Assembly: GCA_900769875.1 (NCBI GenBank)
Contig: CAAGII010000160.1
Span: forward strand, 87,926-151,925
DNA length: 64,000 nt
Reading direction: 5' to 3'
DNA from: Clostridia bacterium
Lineage (GTDB): Bacteria; Bacillota; Clostridia; Christensenellales; Aristaeellaceae
The notes beneath the pieces are model-generated. The model saw only the letters and a list, made by a program, of their open reading frames with translations, had not been told where the DNA came from and searched no databases. The translations under genes were made by a program, and so were the position numbers. Of the stretch, positions 8,157 to 17,697 are shown one piece after another. Every line of letters begins with the position of its first letter. Position 1 is the first letter of the stretch.

Positions 8157-11100
8157 ATGCAGAAGCGTCAAATCCCGTATCGGAGTGATGACGGCATGCC
8201 AATGGTATTGGCTCAGATTCGTGAAGCATTGGGCGAGGAAGCTTATCTCGCGGCAGAAAAGGTCTTTTTATCCGGCGGTGTGCGAGAGGCAAGCGCCACC
8301 GGCGAGCAGGCGCAGTATCTTGTCAGCGGCGATCAGCCTGGCCGCGTGACCCTATCCTCATCGCAGGAGGCAAGCTGCACCTGTGCGGCATTTGCGGATG
8401 CAAAGCAGTGCGGCCATATTATTTCCGCCATGCTGATGGCAAAGCATACAGGAGCGATGGAACGCCTTCTGCACACAAGGGCGGCTGCAGCGGCGCCGCG
8501 TCTGATGGCCGTGGTGGACAGCGCGCTGCCGGAGGACGGCACAGTCAGGCTGGAGGTCATCCTGTATCTGGAAGGCGGAGAAAACGGCGATGCTCCCAGA
8601 ATCAGCGCCGGGCTGCGCATCGGAACGGACAGAATGTATGTGGTACGCTCCATCCCGCTGCTGCTGGACGCCATCGAGCAGGGAACGCCTCTCGACTTTG
8701 GCAAGGGATTTTCCTATAGACCGGAATGGATGCGTTTTTCTTCGTCCGACCAGCGTATTGTCGATATCCTGCATGCGCTCTATCTCGCCCGGAAGGAGGC
8801 TGGAACGAACCTTCGCGTCAGCGATATGCGCAGCCTGCAACTGCCGCGCCCCTATGCGGAAGCACTTCTGGACGCGCTGAACGATCAGCCGTTCCGCATC
8901 CGCGACGGCGAGAAAACGTTCGCCGCCCATATCCGGAAGACGAGGCTTCCGCTGATGTTTACCGTGGCGGGCAATCTCCATGGTCTGGTGGTGACAGGGT
9001 ATTATCCCAGGGAGCTGCGCCCGCTGACAGCGGACTGTGCGTATGTGATGATCGGGCAGACTGTGGTGCAGGTGCCCGCGGAGCAGCAGCATATGATGCG
9101 TCTGCTCTGGCAGGAGCAGACATCGGGCAAGGCTTCCTTCGCGTATGCGATGCGCGAAACGCCAAGAGTTGTCAATGAGCTGATTCCATATCTGAAGCTG
9201 ACGGGCGCGGTGGAGATATCGCACGATGTGGAGCGGATGCTGGAAAAGCTTCCGCTGTGCGCGAGAGTCTACCTTGACCGTGAGGGGAAGGATGTGGTGG
9301 CGCAGACGCAGTTTGTGTATGGCGATCGCATCATCGATCCCTTCAATGAAGCGCCGCTGCCTGAAACGCTGCCTCGCGGACAGAAGATGCTGCTGCGCGA
9401 CGCCACAGCCGAGCGTCAGGTGCTGGACGCTTTGGGAAGCTCCGGCTTTCATGTCAGCAAGGGACGGGTCTATCTGAGCGGACAGGACAATATCTATCAG
9501 TTTGTCAGCGGCGGTTTGTCGCGTCTGCAAGAGAAGTGCGAGGTTTACGCAAGTCGTGATTTTCAGCGCATGACGCCGCGCAAGCCGATGCTGCAGGGCA
9601 CGCTCCGCATGAGCAGCGGTTGCCTTGAGCTTGCCTTCACCGAGCATGGAGAGGCGGTGGAGGAGCTGCTGGGGATCATGGAGGCGCTGTCCAGACGGCG
9701 CGCCTACTACAGGCTCAAGGACGGCACCTTCCTTGATCTGGGCGACATGATGAGCTGGCAGCCCGTGGCGGACGCGATTACCGAGGCAGTGCAGACCGAG
9801 GGTGCGGAGCGCGCGGATCATGGCAGCCGCATCACCCTGAGCAGCTACCGCCTGTGCTACCTTACCAGCCTGCTGGAGGGACTCAGGCTGCCGGTGATTC
9901 AGGATGAGAGCGTCAGAGCCACCATGCAGTGCATCCTCAGTCCGGAGGACGAAACGATCGACCTGCCGGGAGATCTGGTGCTGCGCCCCTATCAGCAGCG
10001 CGGCTACAGGTGGCTGAGAACGCTGGATCAGCTTCACATGGGCGGCATTCTTGCCGACGATATGGGGCTGGGAAAGACGGTGCAGGTCATCGCGCTGCTC
10101 AAGGCGGTGCATCAGCCTGGCGATTTGTCGCTTGTGGTTGCGCCCACATCGCTGACCTACAACTGGCTCAGCGAGCTGAACCGCTTCGCACCCGAGCTGA
10201 GCGTGATGGTGCTCTCAGGCTCCGGGCCACAGCGAGCAAGCCAGATCAGCCATATCAAAGCAGCGCACGACGTGGATGTGATGATTACCTCCTATCCGCT
10301 GATCCGTCGCGATATCGACCAGCTGCGCGACATTGCGTTCCGCTTTGCCATCCTTGACGAAGCGCAGCAGATCAAAAATGCGGGAAGTGTGGGCGCGGTG
10401 GTTGTCAAGCAGCTCAAGGCACAGACGCGCTTTGCCCTGACCGGCACACCCATGGAGAACTCCACAGGTGAGCTTTGGAGCATTTTCGACTTCGTGTTGC
10501 CGGGATATCTCGGCGGCTATGCCGCGTTCCTGCGCCGTTATCAGGACGGGCAGGGGCTGGATGATCTTCGCAAACGAATCCGTCCCTTCCTGATGCGCAG
10601 GCTGAAAAGGGATGTGCTGACCGAGCTGCCCGATAAGATCGAAACCGTGCTGACCGCGCAGATGACCGCCGAGCAGCAGAAGGTTTATCAGGCGGCGATG
10701 CTGCGCCTGCGCACGCAGGTACAGCGGGTGATGTCGGAGCGTGGACTCAACCGGGGACGTACAGAGGTGCTTGCCGCCATGACGGAGCTGCGGCAGATAT
10801 GTTGTCATCCGCAGTTGGTGCTGGATGACTACTATGGCTCGTCCGGCAAGCTTGAGCTGCTGATGGACATCCTGCCGGGCGTGTTGAGCGAGGGCAGGCG
10901 GGTGCTTCTGTTCAGTCAGTTTACGAGCATGCTCAGAATACTGCTCAAGCACCTTGAAGATGCCGGCATCAGCTGTATGTATCTGGACGGCGAAACCCCT
11001 GCGGCAAACCGTCTGGAGATGACGGAGCGCTTCAATGGGGGAATCGGGCAGGTGTTCCTGATTTCGCTCAAGGCAGGTGGAACGGGTCTCAATCTCACGG

Positions 11101-11351
11101 GCGCCGATATGGTGATTCATTACGATCCGTGGTGGAATCCGGCTGCCGAGGATCAGGCAACCGACCGTGCGCACCGGATCGGACAAACCAAAAAGGTGGA
11201 TGTGGTGCGTTTGGTCACGCACCAATCCATCGAAGAACAGGTTGTGGAATTGGGTCAAAGAAAGAAGGCGCTGTTTGACCAGCTGATCACACCCGGTGAG
11301 GAGCTGGTCACCGCGCTCACGGAGGCGGATATCCGGGCGCTGTTTGAGTAA
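8157..11351 (+). CDS. SWIM zinc-finger SNF2-family helicase (HepA/RapA-like)
   Basis: The protein is 1064 residues. Near residue 65 it has a SWIM-type zinc motif (CTCAAFADAKQCGH). After a bacterial SNF2-associated region, the ATPase core follows: motif I DDMGLGKTVQ (about residue 632), VAPTSLTYNW, DEAQ, LTGTPMEN, LMRRLKRDVL, LLFSQFTSML and GGTGLNLTGAD...QATDRAHRIGQTKKV. Such proteins translocate on nucleic acid and remodel protein-DNA complexes or transcription complexes. The context gives no defence or restriction partner, so a housekeeping role is likelier. ATG 8157 has GGCGG seven bases upstream; ATG 8196 with GGAG upstream is a possible alternative. Its stop lies three bases from the convergent MATE gene. 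Confidence 0.93.
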   Translation: MQKRQIPYRSDDGMPMVLAQIREALGEEAYLAAEKVFLSGGVREASATGEQAQYLVSGDQPGRVTLSSSQEASCTCAAFADAKQCGHIISAMLMAKHTGAMERLLHTRAAAAAPRLMAVVDSALPEDGTVRLEVILYLEGGENGDAPRISAGLRIGTDRMYVVRSIPLLLDAIEQGTPLDFGKGFSYRPEWMRFSSSDQRIVDILHALYLARKEAGTNLRVSDMRSLQLPRPYAEALLDALNDQPFRIRDGEKTFAAHIRKTRLPLMFTVAGNLHGLVVTGYYPRELRPLTADCAYVMIGQTVVQVPAEQQHMMRLLWQEQTSGKASFAYAMRETPRVVNELIPYLKLTGAVEISHDVERMLEKLPLCARVYLDREGKDVVAQTQFVYGDRIIDPFNEAPLPETLPRGQKMLLRDATAERQVLDALGSSGFHVSKGRVYLSGQDNIYQFVSGGLSRLQEKCEVYASRDFQRMTPRKPMLQGTLRMSSGCLELAFTEHGEAVEELLGIMEALSRRRAYYRLKDGTFLDLGDMMSWQPVADAITEAVQTEGAERADHGSRITLSSYRLCYLTSLLEGLRLPVIQDESVRATMQCILSPEDETIDLPGDLVLRPYQQRGYRWLRTLDQLHMGGILADDMGLGKTVQVIALLKAVHQPGDLSLVVAPTSLTYNWLSELNRFAPELSVMVLSGSGPQRASQISHIKAAHDVDVMITSYPLIRRDIDQLRDIAFRFAILDEAQQIKNAGSVGAVVVKQLKAQTRFALTGTPMENSTGELWSIFDFVLPGYLGGYAAFLRRYQDGQGLDDLRKRIRPFLMRRLKRDVLTELPDKIETVLTAQMTAEQQKVYQAAMLRLRTQVQRVMSERGLNRGRTEVLAAMTELRQICCHPQLVLDDYYGSSGKLELLMDILPGVLSEGRRVLLFSQFTSMLRILLKHLEDAGISCMYLDGETPAANRLEMTERFNGGIGQVFLISLKAGGTGLNLTGADMVIHYDPWWNPAAEDQATDRAHRIGQTKKVDVVRLVTHQSIEEQVVELGQRKKALFDQLITPGEELVTALTEADIRALFE

Positions 11352-11354
11352 CCC

Positions 11355-12713
11355 TCAAACCAGCGCCTTGGATTCCCAGCGGCGTCCGCGGAATCGCGTG
11401 ATAAAGCAGGTGATGCGGGCGACCCAGTCAATCTGCATAGCAAGCCATACGCCGATGACGCCAAGTCCCGCCGGAATGGCCAGCAGGTAGCCAAAAACGA
11501 TGCGGAACGAAAGCATGGATGCGATGGATACCGTCATGGTAAACCTTGCGTCGCCGGCGGCTCGGAGCGCGTTGGGGAGTGTGAAGGCCAGCGGCCAGAG
11601 CAGAATGGAGCCGCTGCCGTGAATGGCGATGATCTGCCTTGCGAGAAGCTCTGTCTCCGCGGTCAGATGGAACGGCTTGAGAATGAAGCTGTTGGCAAGC
11701 AGAATCAGGATGTTCAACGTCCCTTGAATGGCGTAGTTGATCAGCATCAGTCTGCGCGTGTAGTACCGCGCCTGATCGAACTGTTTTGCGCCCACGCACT
11801 GCCCGACGACCGTGATCATTGCAAGCCCGATGGCGTTGCCAGGCAGGCAATGGAAGGTGCCGAGCGTGTTGCCCACGGCGTTTGCGGTAATGCTCACGGT
11901 GCCGAAGGTAGATATCATCCGCAGCAGCGCCAGCTTGCCAAACTGGAACAACCCGTTTTCAAGACCGTTGGGTATGCCCACGCGAAAAATCTTGACAATC
12001 AGATCGGGCCGCCATTCAAAATGCAGCAGTCCGGGGCGGGGAAGTGTGCAATCCGGATTGCCAAGCGCCTTTTGAATCACGGCAGCGCCGATCATGCGGC
12101 TGAAAAGCGTGGCAAGCCCCGCGCCCATCACGCCCATGCCAAAGCCGTAGATGGTAATGGCATTACCGGCTACATTTACAATGTTCATCACCATCGAGGT
12201 ATACAGCGACGCCTTGGCGTTGCCCTGCGAGCGAAGCAAGGCCGCTGAGGCGTTATACATGGCAAGAAACGGATAGCTCAGCGCGGAAAGCAGGAAATAT
12301 ACCCGCGCAGCTTCCATGACGTCCCGTTCGATAGAGCCGAACAGCCCTGACAAGATGACGTCTCGCAGCGCAAGGCAGACGAACATGATCGCAAGCGATG
12401 CCATCAGCACCGCGTAGAACAGCTGTCTGGCAGATGCGGAGGCTTCCCTGACGTCCTTCTTGCCGAGGTATTGTGATGTGACGACCGCGCCGCCCGTGGC
12501 GAGCGCCGAAAACACCATGATCAGAAGCACGTTGATGGAATCGACAAGCGAAACGCCGCTGACAGACGCTTCACCGCAGGACGCGACCATGACCGTATCC
12601 GCCATGCCAATCAGCACGGTCAGCGTCTGCTCCAGCAGCAGCGGAATGAGCAGCCGCCGGAGCGCGAGACCTGAGAACATTGGCGGCTGATGGAAACGAA
12701 TCTCAGCTTTCAT
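11355..12713 (-). CDS. MATE family efflux transporter
   Basis: At 452 residues with about 12 hydrophobic segments, this fits the MATE (NorM/DinF) family. The N-terminal half includes LEQTLTVLIGMADTVMV and LATGGAVVTSQYLGKKD, both typical. It should export a drug or metabolite in exchange for Na+ or H+; the substrate cannot be read from sequence. Its ATG overlaps the stop of the DUF554 gene by four bases (ATGA), indicating an operon. A second MATE protein is at 21888, and the two share only family-level similarity. Confidence 0.93.
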   Translation of the reverse strand: MKAEIRFHQPPMFSGLALRRLLIPLLLEQTLTVLIGMADTVMVASCGEASVSGVSLVDSINVLLIMVFSALATGGAVVTSQYLGKKDVREASASARQLFYAVLMASLAIMFVCLALRDVILSGLFGSIERDVMEAARVYFLLSALSYPFLAMYNASAALLRSQGNAKASLYTSMVMNIVNVAGNAITIYGFGMGVMGAGLATLFSRMIGAAVIQKALGNPDCTLPRPGLLHFEWRPDLIVKIFRVGIPNGLENGLFQFGKLALLRMISTFGTVSITANAVGNTLGTFHCLPGNAIGLAMITVVGQCVGAKQFDQARYYTRRLMLINYAIQGTLNILILLANSFILKPFHLTAETELLARQIIAIHGSGSILLWPLAFTLPNALRAAGDARFTMTVSIASMLSFRIVFGYLLAIPAGLGVIGVWLAMQIDWVARITCFITRFRGRRWESKALV

Positions 12714-13456
12714 GCGAACAACCCCGTGAGCGGCAGATAGACAAGCGGAATCAGGATGGCGGGCAGGAGATCGCCCACCGGGATGTGATGATCCTCATAG
12801 AGCATGTTCAGTCCGATGCCGACAATGAGAAGCCCGCCCACAGCGCTCATACCATTGATCATCGCGGTGGACAGCACAGGTGCGAGCCAGCCCGCGAGCA
12901 AGCTGATGGCGCCCTGATACACAAGCACGGCCAGTGCGCTCAGCGCCACGCCGATCCCCAGCGTGCTGGTGAAAATGATGGCGGATACGCCGTCCAGAAT
13001 GCCCTTGGTGATCAGCATGGAGTGGTCGCCGCGAATGCCGCTGTTGATGGAGCCGACGATCGCCATGGCGCCCACGCAGTATACGAGCGATGCGGTGACA
13101 AAGCCCTTGCTGACGCTGCCCTGCCCCTTGGCGAGCGAGCCCATTTTGCGCTCCGCAAACTGCCCCAGCTGGTCGAGTCGTCTTTCAATGCCCAGCGCGC
13201 TCCCAAGCAGCCCGCCCACAGCCATGGAAATGACGATGCACATGGTACCATTCACGCTGAGGGATCCGTCCGCGTTTGCGGTCAGCACTGCCTCCAATGT
13301 GCCGCTGATGCCGATGAAGATCACAGCCAACCCCAGCGCCTGCATCACAGCGGAACGAAGGCGCTCCGGGAGCCCTTTGCGGAGCAGAAGGCCGAGCGCG
13401 CAGCCTGCCAGGATCAATACCACGTTGATGAGCGTACCGATCATGCGAAGAACCAT
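12710..13456 (-). CDS. DUF554 family membrane protein
   Basis: The 248-residue polytopic membrane protein has the DUF554 hallmarks: a starting MIGTLINVVLILAGCALGLLL, an internal GIERRLDQLG after a glycine-rich helix, and FVTASLVYCVGAMAIVGS. The family (YdfK-like) is widespread and uncharacterised; a transport role is assumed. AAAGGATGG precedes the start. It shares a four-base overlap with the MATE gene downstream, so the two are probably expressed together. Confidence 0.9.
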   Translation of the reverse strand: MVLRMIGTLINVVLILAGCALGLLLRKGLPERLRSAVMQALGLAVIFIGISGTLEAVLTANADGSLSVNGTMCIVISMAVGGLLGSALGIERRLDQLGQFAERKMGSLAKGQGSVSKGFVTASLVYCVGAMAIVGSINSGIRGDHSMLITKGILDGVSAIIFTSTLGIGVALSALAVLVYQGAISLLAGWLAPVLSTAMINGMSAVGGLLIVGIGLNMLYEDHHIPVGDLLPAILIPLVYLPLTGLFA

Positions 13457-13505
13457 CCTTTGCAGAAAAGTAGTGGCATACTGTATACAATCCGAATGTC
13501 TGCAA

Positions 13506-13545
13506 GAAAATCGCCTGTCCGAATGCGCTTACACGCGGACAGGCG
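13506..13545 (-). terminator. Terminator of the rplU-prp-rpmA operon
   Basis: CGCCTGTCCG and CGGACAGGCG form a perfect ten-base stem. On the minus strand the stem is followed by ATTTTC. It starts 18 bases past the rpmA stop. Confidence 0.85.
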
Positions 13546-13562
13546 ATCGGTAGCAGGCAAGC

Positions 13563-13853
13563 TTACTGAGCAGCCTCGACAGGATACACAGAAACCTGCT
13601 TCTTGTCGCGACCCTTACGCTCAAAACGGACAACGCCGTCCACCAGCGCGAACAGGGTATCATCCTTGCCCTTGCCAACGTTCAGGCCGGGATGGATGTG
13701 GGTGCCGCGCTGACGAACCAGAATGTTGCCGGCCAGAGAAAACTGACCGTCGGCACGCTTCGGTCCAAGGCGCTTGGATTCGCTGTCGCGACCGTTACGG
13801 GTAGAACCCATACCTTTTTTATGAGCGAACAGCTGCAGATTGAGCTTCATCAT
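13563..13853 (-). CDS. rpmA: 50S ribosomal protein L27 with cleavable N-terminal leader
   Basis: The 96-residue L27 begins MMKLNLQLFAHKKGMGSTRN. The segment up to QLFA is the N-terminal extension removed by Prp in Firmicutes, exposing the residues that reach the peptidyl-transferase centre. The body (NGRDSESKRLG, ILVRQRGT, VRFERKGRDKKQVSVYP) is typical. ATG 13853 follows GGAGGG and overlaps the prp stop by four bases, which couples production of protease and substrate. A start at the second Met is equally compatible. Confidence 0.98.
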   Translation of the reverse strand: MMKLNLQLFAHKKGMGSTRNGRDSESKRLGPKRADGQFSLAGNILVRQRGTHIHPGLNVGKGKDDTLFALVDGVVRFERKGRDKKQVSVYPVEAAQ

Positions 13854-14200
13854 GGTGTTTCCCTCCGTTCGTGTATCGAAAACGTGAAATTGTCGGCATA
13901 TGCTTCATGCAGGTCAATCATGCCCTGATGGAGCGCCCTGAGAAGAACCTGTGCATCATGCTCCTGCGCGTTATCAAGACGTGCAGGGAGGAAGACGCGC
14001 AGAACAGGCACCGACGGATCGCTGTCATTCACCGGCTCCACACCGATTACGGCCTCCAGCGCGTTGCAGATGGTCGTTGCCAGAAACGAGACTGCCGCGC
14101 ACACAATGTCGTGGCCTTCCTCATCATACCCGGCGTGATCGGTGATCTGATAGCCGAAATACCGTCCTGCCTTCGTCCTGTAAAGGACAGCGCGGGTCAT
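13850..14200 (-). CDS. prp: Ribosomal-processing cysteine protease Prp
   Basis: This 116-residue YsxB-family protein lies between rplU and rpmA, the conserved position. It shows the catalytic arrangement DHAGYDEEGHDIVCAAVS, with His22 and Cys34 as the expected dyad. It cleaves the L27 leader; the matching QLFA site is present in the neighbouring gene. Its ATG overlaps the last base of the rplU stop. Confidence 0.95.
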   Translation of the reverse strand: MTRAVLYRTKAGRYFGYQITDHAGYDEEGHDIVCAAVSFLATTICNALEAVIGVEPVNDSDPSVPVLRVFLPARLDNAQEHDAQVLLRALHQGMIDLHEAYADNFTFSIHERRETP

Positions 14201-14508
14201 TACGCGTTGATCGCGGTGATCTCAACCTTGGTGTAAGGCTGACGATGACCATTCTTGCGATGATAGTTCTTCTTGCTCTTGTACTTGTAAATGATGATCT
14301 TCTCACCCTTCACCTGAGCAACAACCTTGCCTTCGACCTTCGCGCCGGCAACCACGGGATTGCCGACCTTGATCTCGCCGTTATTCTCGACCATCAGCAC
14401 GTCGAAAGAAACTGCGGAATCCACATCCTGATTGACCTTCTCGATGTAGATCACGTCACCCTGGGAAACACGGTACTGCTTACCGCCAGCTGCAATGATT
14501 GCATACAT
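14200..14508 (-). CDS. rplU: 50S ribosomal protein L21
   Basis: From the ATG at 14508 the protein is 102 residues and reads MYAIIAAGGKQYRVSQGD at the start and YKSKKNYHRKNGHRQPYT near the end, both diagnostic of L21. An open frame extends 32 codons upstream, but a strong AGGAGGTG site eight bases before 14508 and the family length settle the start. First gene of rplU-prp-rpmA. The roughly 80-base leader between promoter and start lies where Firmicutes carry an L21 leader RNA. Confidence 0.98.
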   Translation of the reverse strand: MYAIIAAGGKQYRVSQGDVIYIEKVNQDVDSAVSFDVLMVENNGEIKVGNPVVAGAKVEGKVVAQVKGEKIIIYKYKSKKNYHRKNGHRQPYTKVEITAINA

Positions 14509-14588
14509 GGTGATAGCACCTCCTACACATACTCGCCGGGCAAAGGTTGCGCCGGGGCGCATTTTGACAGACCCCTCCCGTGCGGCCA
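14509..14588 (-). ncRNA. Possible L21 leader (5'-UTR regulatory element)
   Basis: An untranslated leader of about 80 bases separates the predicted transcription start near 14588 from rplU. Its position matches the autoregulatory L21 leader known from Firmicutes. I could not confirm the consensus fold by eye, so this rests mainly on location. Confidence 0.35.
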
Positions 14589-14594
14589 TTTCAT

Positions 14595-14623
14595 ATCTTA
14601 ACACATTTGATGGATACTGTCAA
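14595..14623 (-). promoter_or_regulatory. Promoter of rplU-prp-rpmA
   Basis: Minus-strand TTGACA (14623-14618) and TAAGAT (14600-14595) have a 17-base spacer, a near-consensus housekeeping promoter as expected for ribosomal protein genes. Confidence 0.85.
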
Positions 14624-14698
14624 GCGCAAACCGTAAGCTTTCGGTATTTTTGCCGAGTGAATGAAAGAGTGTGCTGCGCAGATCCCAGACAGCGAAGA

Positions 14699-17656
14699 TC
14701 AATCCGATTCATCCACGCGGATAAACACATTCAATTCAACGTCCTTCCGAGCGCTGAAGGTGAATTCCTTTGCAATGCCCGGGCCGCACGCGCCCGTGCC
14801 GATTCCCTGCTGGAAGGCCTGAACGGTGACATAGGTGCCTGTGCGGTGTTCATCCTCGCGGTGCTTCATACCCATCAGCTCACGATCCGTATAGGGCTTG
14901 ACGCTCAGCTCAAAGGGCTTGTCCACCGCAATCAGGCTTACCCTGACACGCCCGTTGCTCAGATGGACTTCGGTACAGTCGCAACGGTTGCCGCTTTCCT
15001 GCGGACGGATGTTGGGTTCGGTCATATCAGCTACGGCGCAGTCCATGCGTCCCAGCAGGAATTGCTCCTTCATATCGGCGTAGCTTTCGCCCATGCGTCC
15101 TGTATACGACACCGCGTCAAATGCACTGTCCAACCGGAAGCACTTGCCAAAGCGCGGCAAAATGCCGCCGCCGCGCACGCAATGAATCCTGCTGGTCAGA
15201 AGCAGGCCTTCCTGACAGAACTCATAGGTGTCCGTCACAAGGAACCACGCTTTCCGGTTGCTGACCCGTGTGACGACACAATAGCCGTGATCGGTCCTTT
15301 CACAACGCAGCACGCGCTCCTTCTGCGCGGCGTAGGGCGCCATGGTATTGGCGAAGAAGGGATTGGTGTCATTGTCTGTCGGGGCGCGGTAGAGCAGGGT
15401 GCTCTCCTGGGCTGTCGTCATCACGCACGCATCTCCGCAGCGAACGCTCAGGATCCCGTGCTCCACGGCAAAGCGCGCGTCAGGGCTGACGCGCGTCAGC
15501 GCTGGCCTTGACGGCACAAGCTGCGAAAGAACAAGCTGCTCCTCTGACACCTGCCTGCCCGTCCTTGTGTCGACGGTCAGTACCTGAAGTGTCAGCACCC
15601 CCTGTACAGGCTGACCGGATGCTTCAAGCGTCACACAGACCTTTTCAAGCGGGGCTGCGGATGAAACAAGCTCAGCTCGCGTGCCGTCATTCCACAGGAA
15701 AACCAGCCGATACCGCTCACCCGGCGAGAAGGATGTGGTGTTGAAGATTTCAAAGCGGCGTCCCTCCACATGGCGTACACGGATCGGGCGGTAGATGTAC
15801 CGCATCATCCACGCGCCGGTGGAAGGCTTGCGATCAGGATAGAACAGACCATCGCAGCAGAAATTGCCGTCATGCTCCCATTCGCCGTGATCGCCGCCGT
15901 AGGTCAGGCTTCCGTCAGGGTGCTGCACCGCATGATCGACCATTTCCCATACGCAGCCGCCTATGAGGTTATCGTAGCGATAGACTTCCTGCCAATAGGC
16001 TTCGACATTGCCCGGACCAACGCCCATGGCATGCGCATATTCGCACATGAAATACGGTCGATCGTTGAGCGGCTTCTGTTTGCGGCAGTGCTCACCCACA
16101 TCATGCACCATCTGCGGCGTAGGATACATTTCGCTTCCGACATCATAGGCAATGCGCTTGCAGTGGACGGCGCTTTCATAATGCACCGGAAGATCGGAAT
16201 GCGCCTTGAGATAACGGTACATCGCGTCGGTATTGCGGTATCCGCCGGCTTCGTTGCCAAGGCTCCACATCAGGATGCAGGTGCAGGCATGCAGCTTGTC
16301 GCGCTGATAGAGCCTGCTGATGCGATCCACGTACCTCGGCTCCCACCTTGGATCATGGCTCAGGCTGTTGTAGCTGCCGCTGAGCTGCATGGCGAAGGTG
16401 CCGTGCGTTTCCAGATCGTTCTCATCCACCACATAGAGGCCATGGAGATCGGCCAGCTCAAGCAGCAGCGGGTCGGGAGGGTAGTGGGAGGTGCGGATGG
16501 TATCCATATTGAACTGCCTGCACAGCAGCACGTCGCGCTCAATCTCGTCCGGCGACATGGTGTAGCCGTGGCGCGGGCTGGTGTCATGATGATTCACGCC
16601 CTTGCACTTGATGCGGCGGCCGTTGACAAGCAGCACATCGCCTTTGATTTCGACCGTCTTGAAGCCGATCTGCTCCCGGATACAGCTGCTTTCTGTCTCG
16701 TAGTGGATGGTATACAGCGTCGGCTCCTCGGCGTTCCACTCGGTGACTGCGAGCTGTTCAAAGGTCACAGATGCGACCCCCTGCTGCGCCCTGACTGTTC
16801 TGCTTTCCTGCAGACCGTGCCCTGACAGGCGGAAGGTGACCGTGGTATCCTCATAGGTTTTGGCGGAAAGCGTGAGGCTGTAGGTATCCCCGTGTCTGAC
16901 CGTCTTTGCGTCAATGTCCCAGCAGTCCGTCTTTTCGTCGATCCGCAGCAGCACATCGCGAAAGATGCCGTTGTTGCGGAACATGTCCTGATCCTCCAGA
17001 TAGGATCCTGTGCACCAGCGATGCACCACAGCCACAATCTCGTTGCTGCCTGCGTGGAGCATGCCGGTCAGATCGAACTCCGCGGTATTGTGCGCACCTT
17101 CGGAGTAGCCGACATAGTTTCCGTTGACATACAGATCAAGGCAGCTTGCAACGCCGAGGAAGGACAGGGTCAGGCGCTTGCTTGCATCCTCGATGGTCAC
17201 AAAGCGGCGGTATACGCCCACAAAGTTGTATTCGTTTTCCGGCTGCTTCCAGCGCAGGGAAACCTTCTGATCGACGCCAAGCCAGCTGAAGACCCGCCCG
17301 ACCTTTTCTGTGGTCGGGATCATCGGAGGCTTGAACGGAAACTGATAGCGGATGTTGACGTAGAACGGGTGGTCATAGCCCTGAAACTGCCAGCAGCCCG
17401 GCACCTGCACACGATCAAATGCCACTTCGTCCGTATCCAGAACCTCCGGAAGTTCCGCGGGGATTGGATAGAACTTGAAGTCCCATTCGCCGTTCAGGCA
17501 CACGACCTTGGGGGAGCGGTAGCGCTTTTCCTTTGGCGAGACCGCGTCCGCGGATGCTCTGTCGGGATAGGGGATAAAGTAGCTGCGCCCCGGCAGCCTG
17601 TTTTGCTCGTATACATCAAAGTTTGCGTAGTTGGTTTGATTCAACCTGTACAGCAT
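14699..17656 (-). CDS. Beta-galactosidase, GH2 (LacZ type)
   Basis: The 985-residue protein has the five-domain LacZ layout: N-terminal jelly roll with VPGCWQFQGYDHPFYVN, an Ig-like domain, a TIM barrel, a second Ig-like domain and the large C-terminal Bgal_small_N domain. The catalytic acid/base is Glu469 (MWSLGNEAGG) and the nucleophile Glu539 (MCEYAHAMG), both intact. There is no signal peptide, so it acts inside the cell on imported beta-galactosides. It follows the GH43 gene after 41 bases and is probably transcribed from the same promoter. I saw no convincing terminator before the rplU promoter. Exact substrate is not certain. Confidence 0.95.
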   Translation of the reverse strand: MLYRLNQTNYANFDVYEQNRLPGRSYFIPYPDRASADAVSPKEKRYRSPKVVCLNGEWDFKFYPIPAELPEVLDTDEVAFDRVQVPGCWQFQGYDHPFYVNIRYQFPFKPPMIPTTEKVGRVFSWLGVDQKVSLRWKQPENEYNFVGVYRRFVTIEDASKRLTLSFLGVASCLDLYVNGNYVGYSEGAHNTAEFDLTGMLHAGSNEIVAVVHRWCTGSYLEDQDMFRNNGIFRDVLLRIDEKTDCWDIDAKTVRHGDTYSLTLSAKTYEDTTVTFRLSGHGLQESRTVRAQQGVASVTFEQLAVTEWNAEEPTLYTIHYETESSCIREQIGFKTVEIKGDVLLVNGRRIKCKGVNHHDTSPRHGYTMSPDEIERDVLLCRQFNMDTIRTSHYPPDPLLLELADLHGLYVVDENDLETHGTFAMQLSGSYNSLSHDPRWEPRYVDRISRLYQRDKLHACTCILMWSLGNEAGGYRNTDAMYRYLKAHSDLPVHYESAVHCKRIAYDVGSEMYPTPQMVHDVGEHCRKQKPLNDRPYFMCEYAHAMGVGPGNVEAYWQEVYRYDNLIGGCVWEMVDHAVQHPDGSLTYGGDHGEWEHDGNFCCDGLFYPDRKPSTGAWMMRYIYRPIRVRHVEGRRFEIFNTTSFSPGERYRLVFLWNDGTRAELVSSAAPLEKVCVTLEASGQPVQGVLTLQVLTVDTRTGRQVSEEQLVLSQLVPSRPALTRVSPDARFAVEHGILSVRCGDACVMTTAQESTLLYRAPTDNDTNPFFANTMAPYAAQKERVLRCERTDHGYCVVTRVSNRKAWFLVTDTYEFCQEGLLLTSRIHCVRGGGILPRFGKCFRLDSAFDAVSYTGRMGESYADMKEQFLLGRMDCAVADMTEPNIRPQESGNRCDCTEVHLSNGRVRVSLIAVDKPFELSVKPYTDRELMGMKHREDEHRTGTYVTVQAFQQGIGTGACGPGIAKEFTFSARKDVELNVFIRVDESD

Positions 17657-17697
17657 CCGCGCATGCCTCCGTTGCCATGTCAGTCATTTCAGGTCGG

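Noticed and set aside
8358..10112. 584-codon minus-strand frame opposite the SNF2 helicase
   Set aside because: Antisense shadow; Gln/His/Arg-rich composition typical of reverse-complement reading.
8157..11351. SNF2 helicase as part of a phage-defence system
   Set aside because: No methylase, nuclease, PLD or other defence partner is adjacent; the SWIM-SNF2 layout is common as a stand-alone chromosomal gene.
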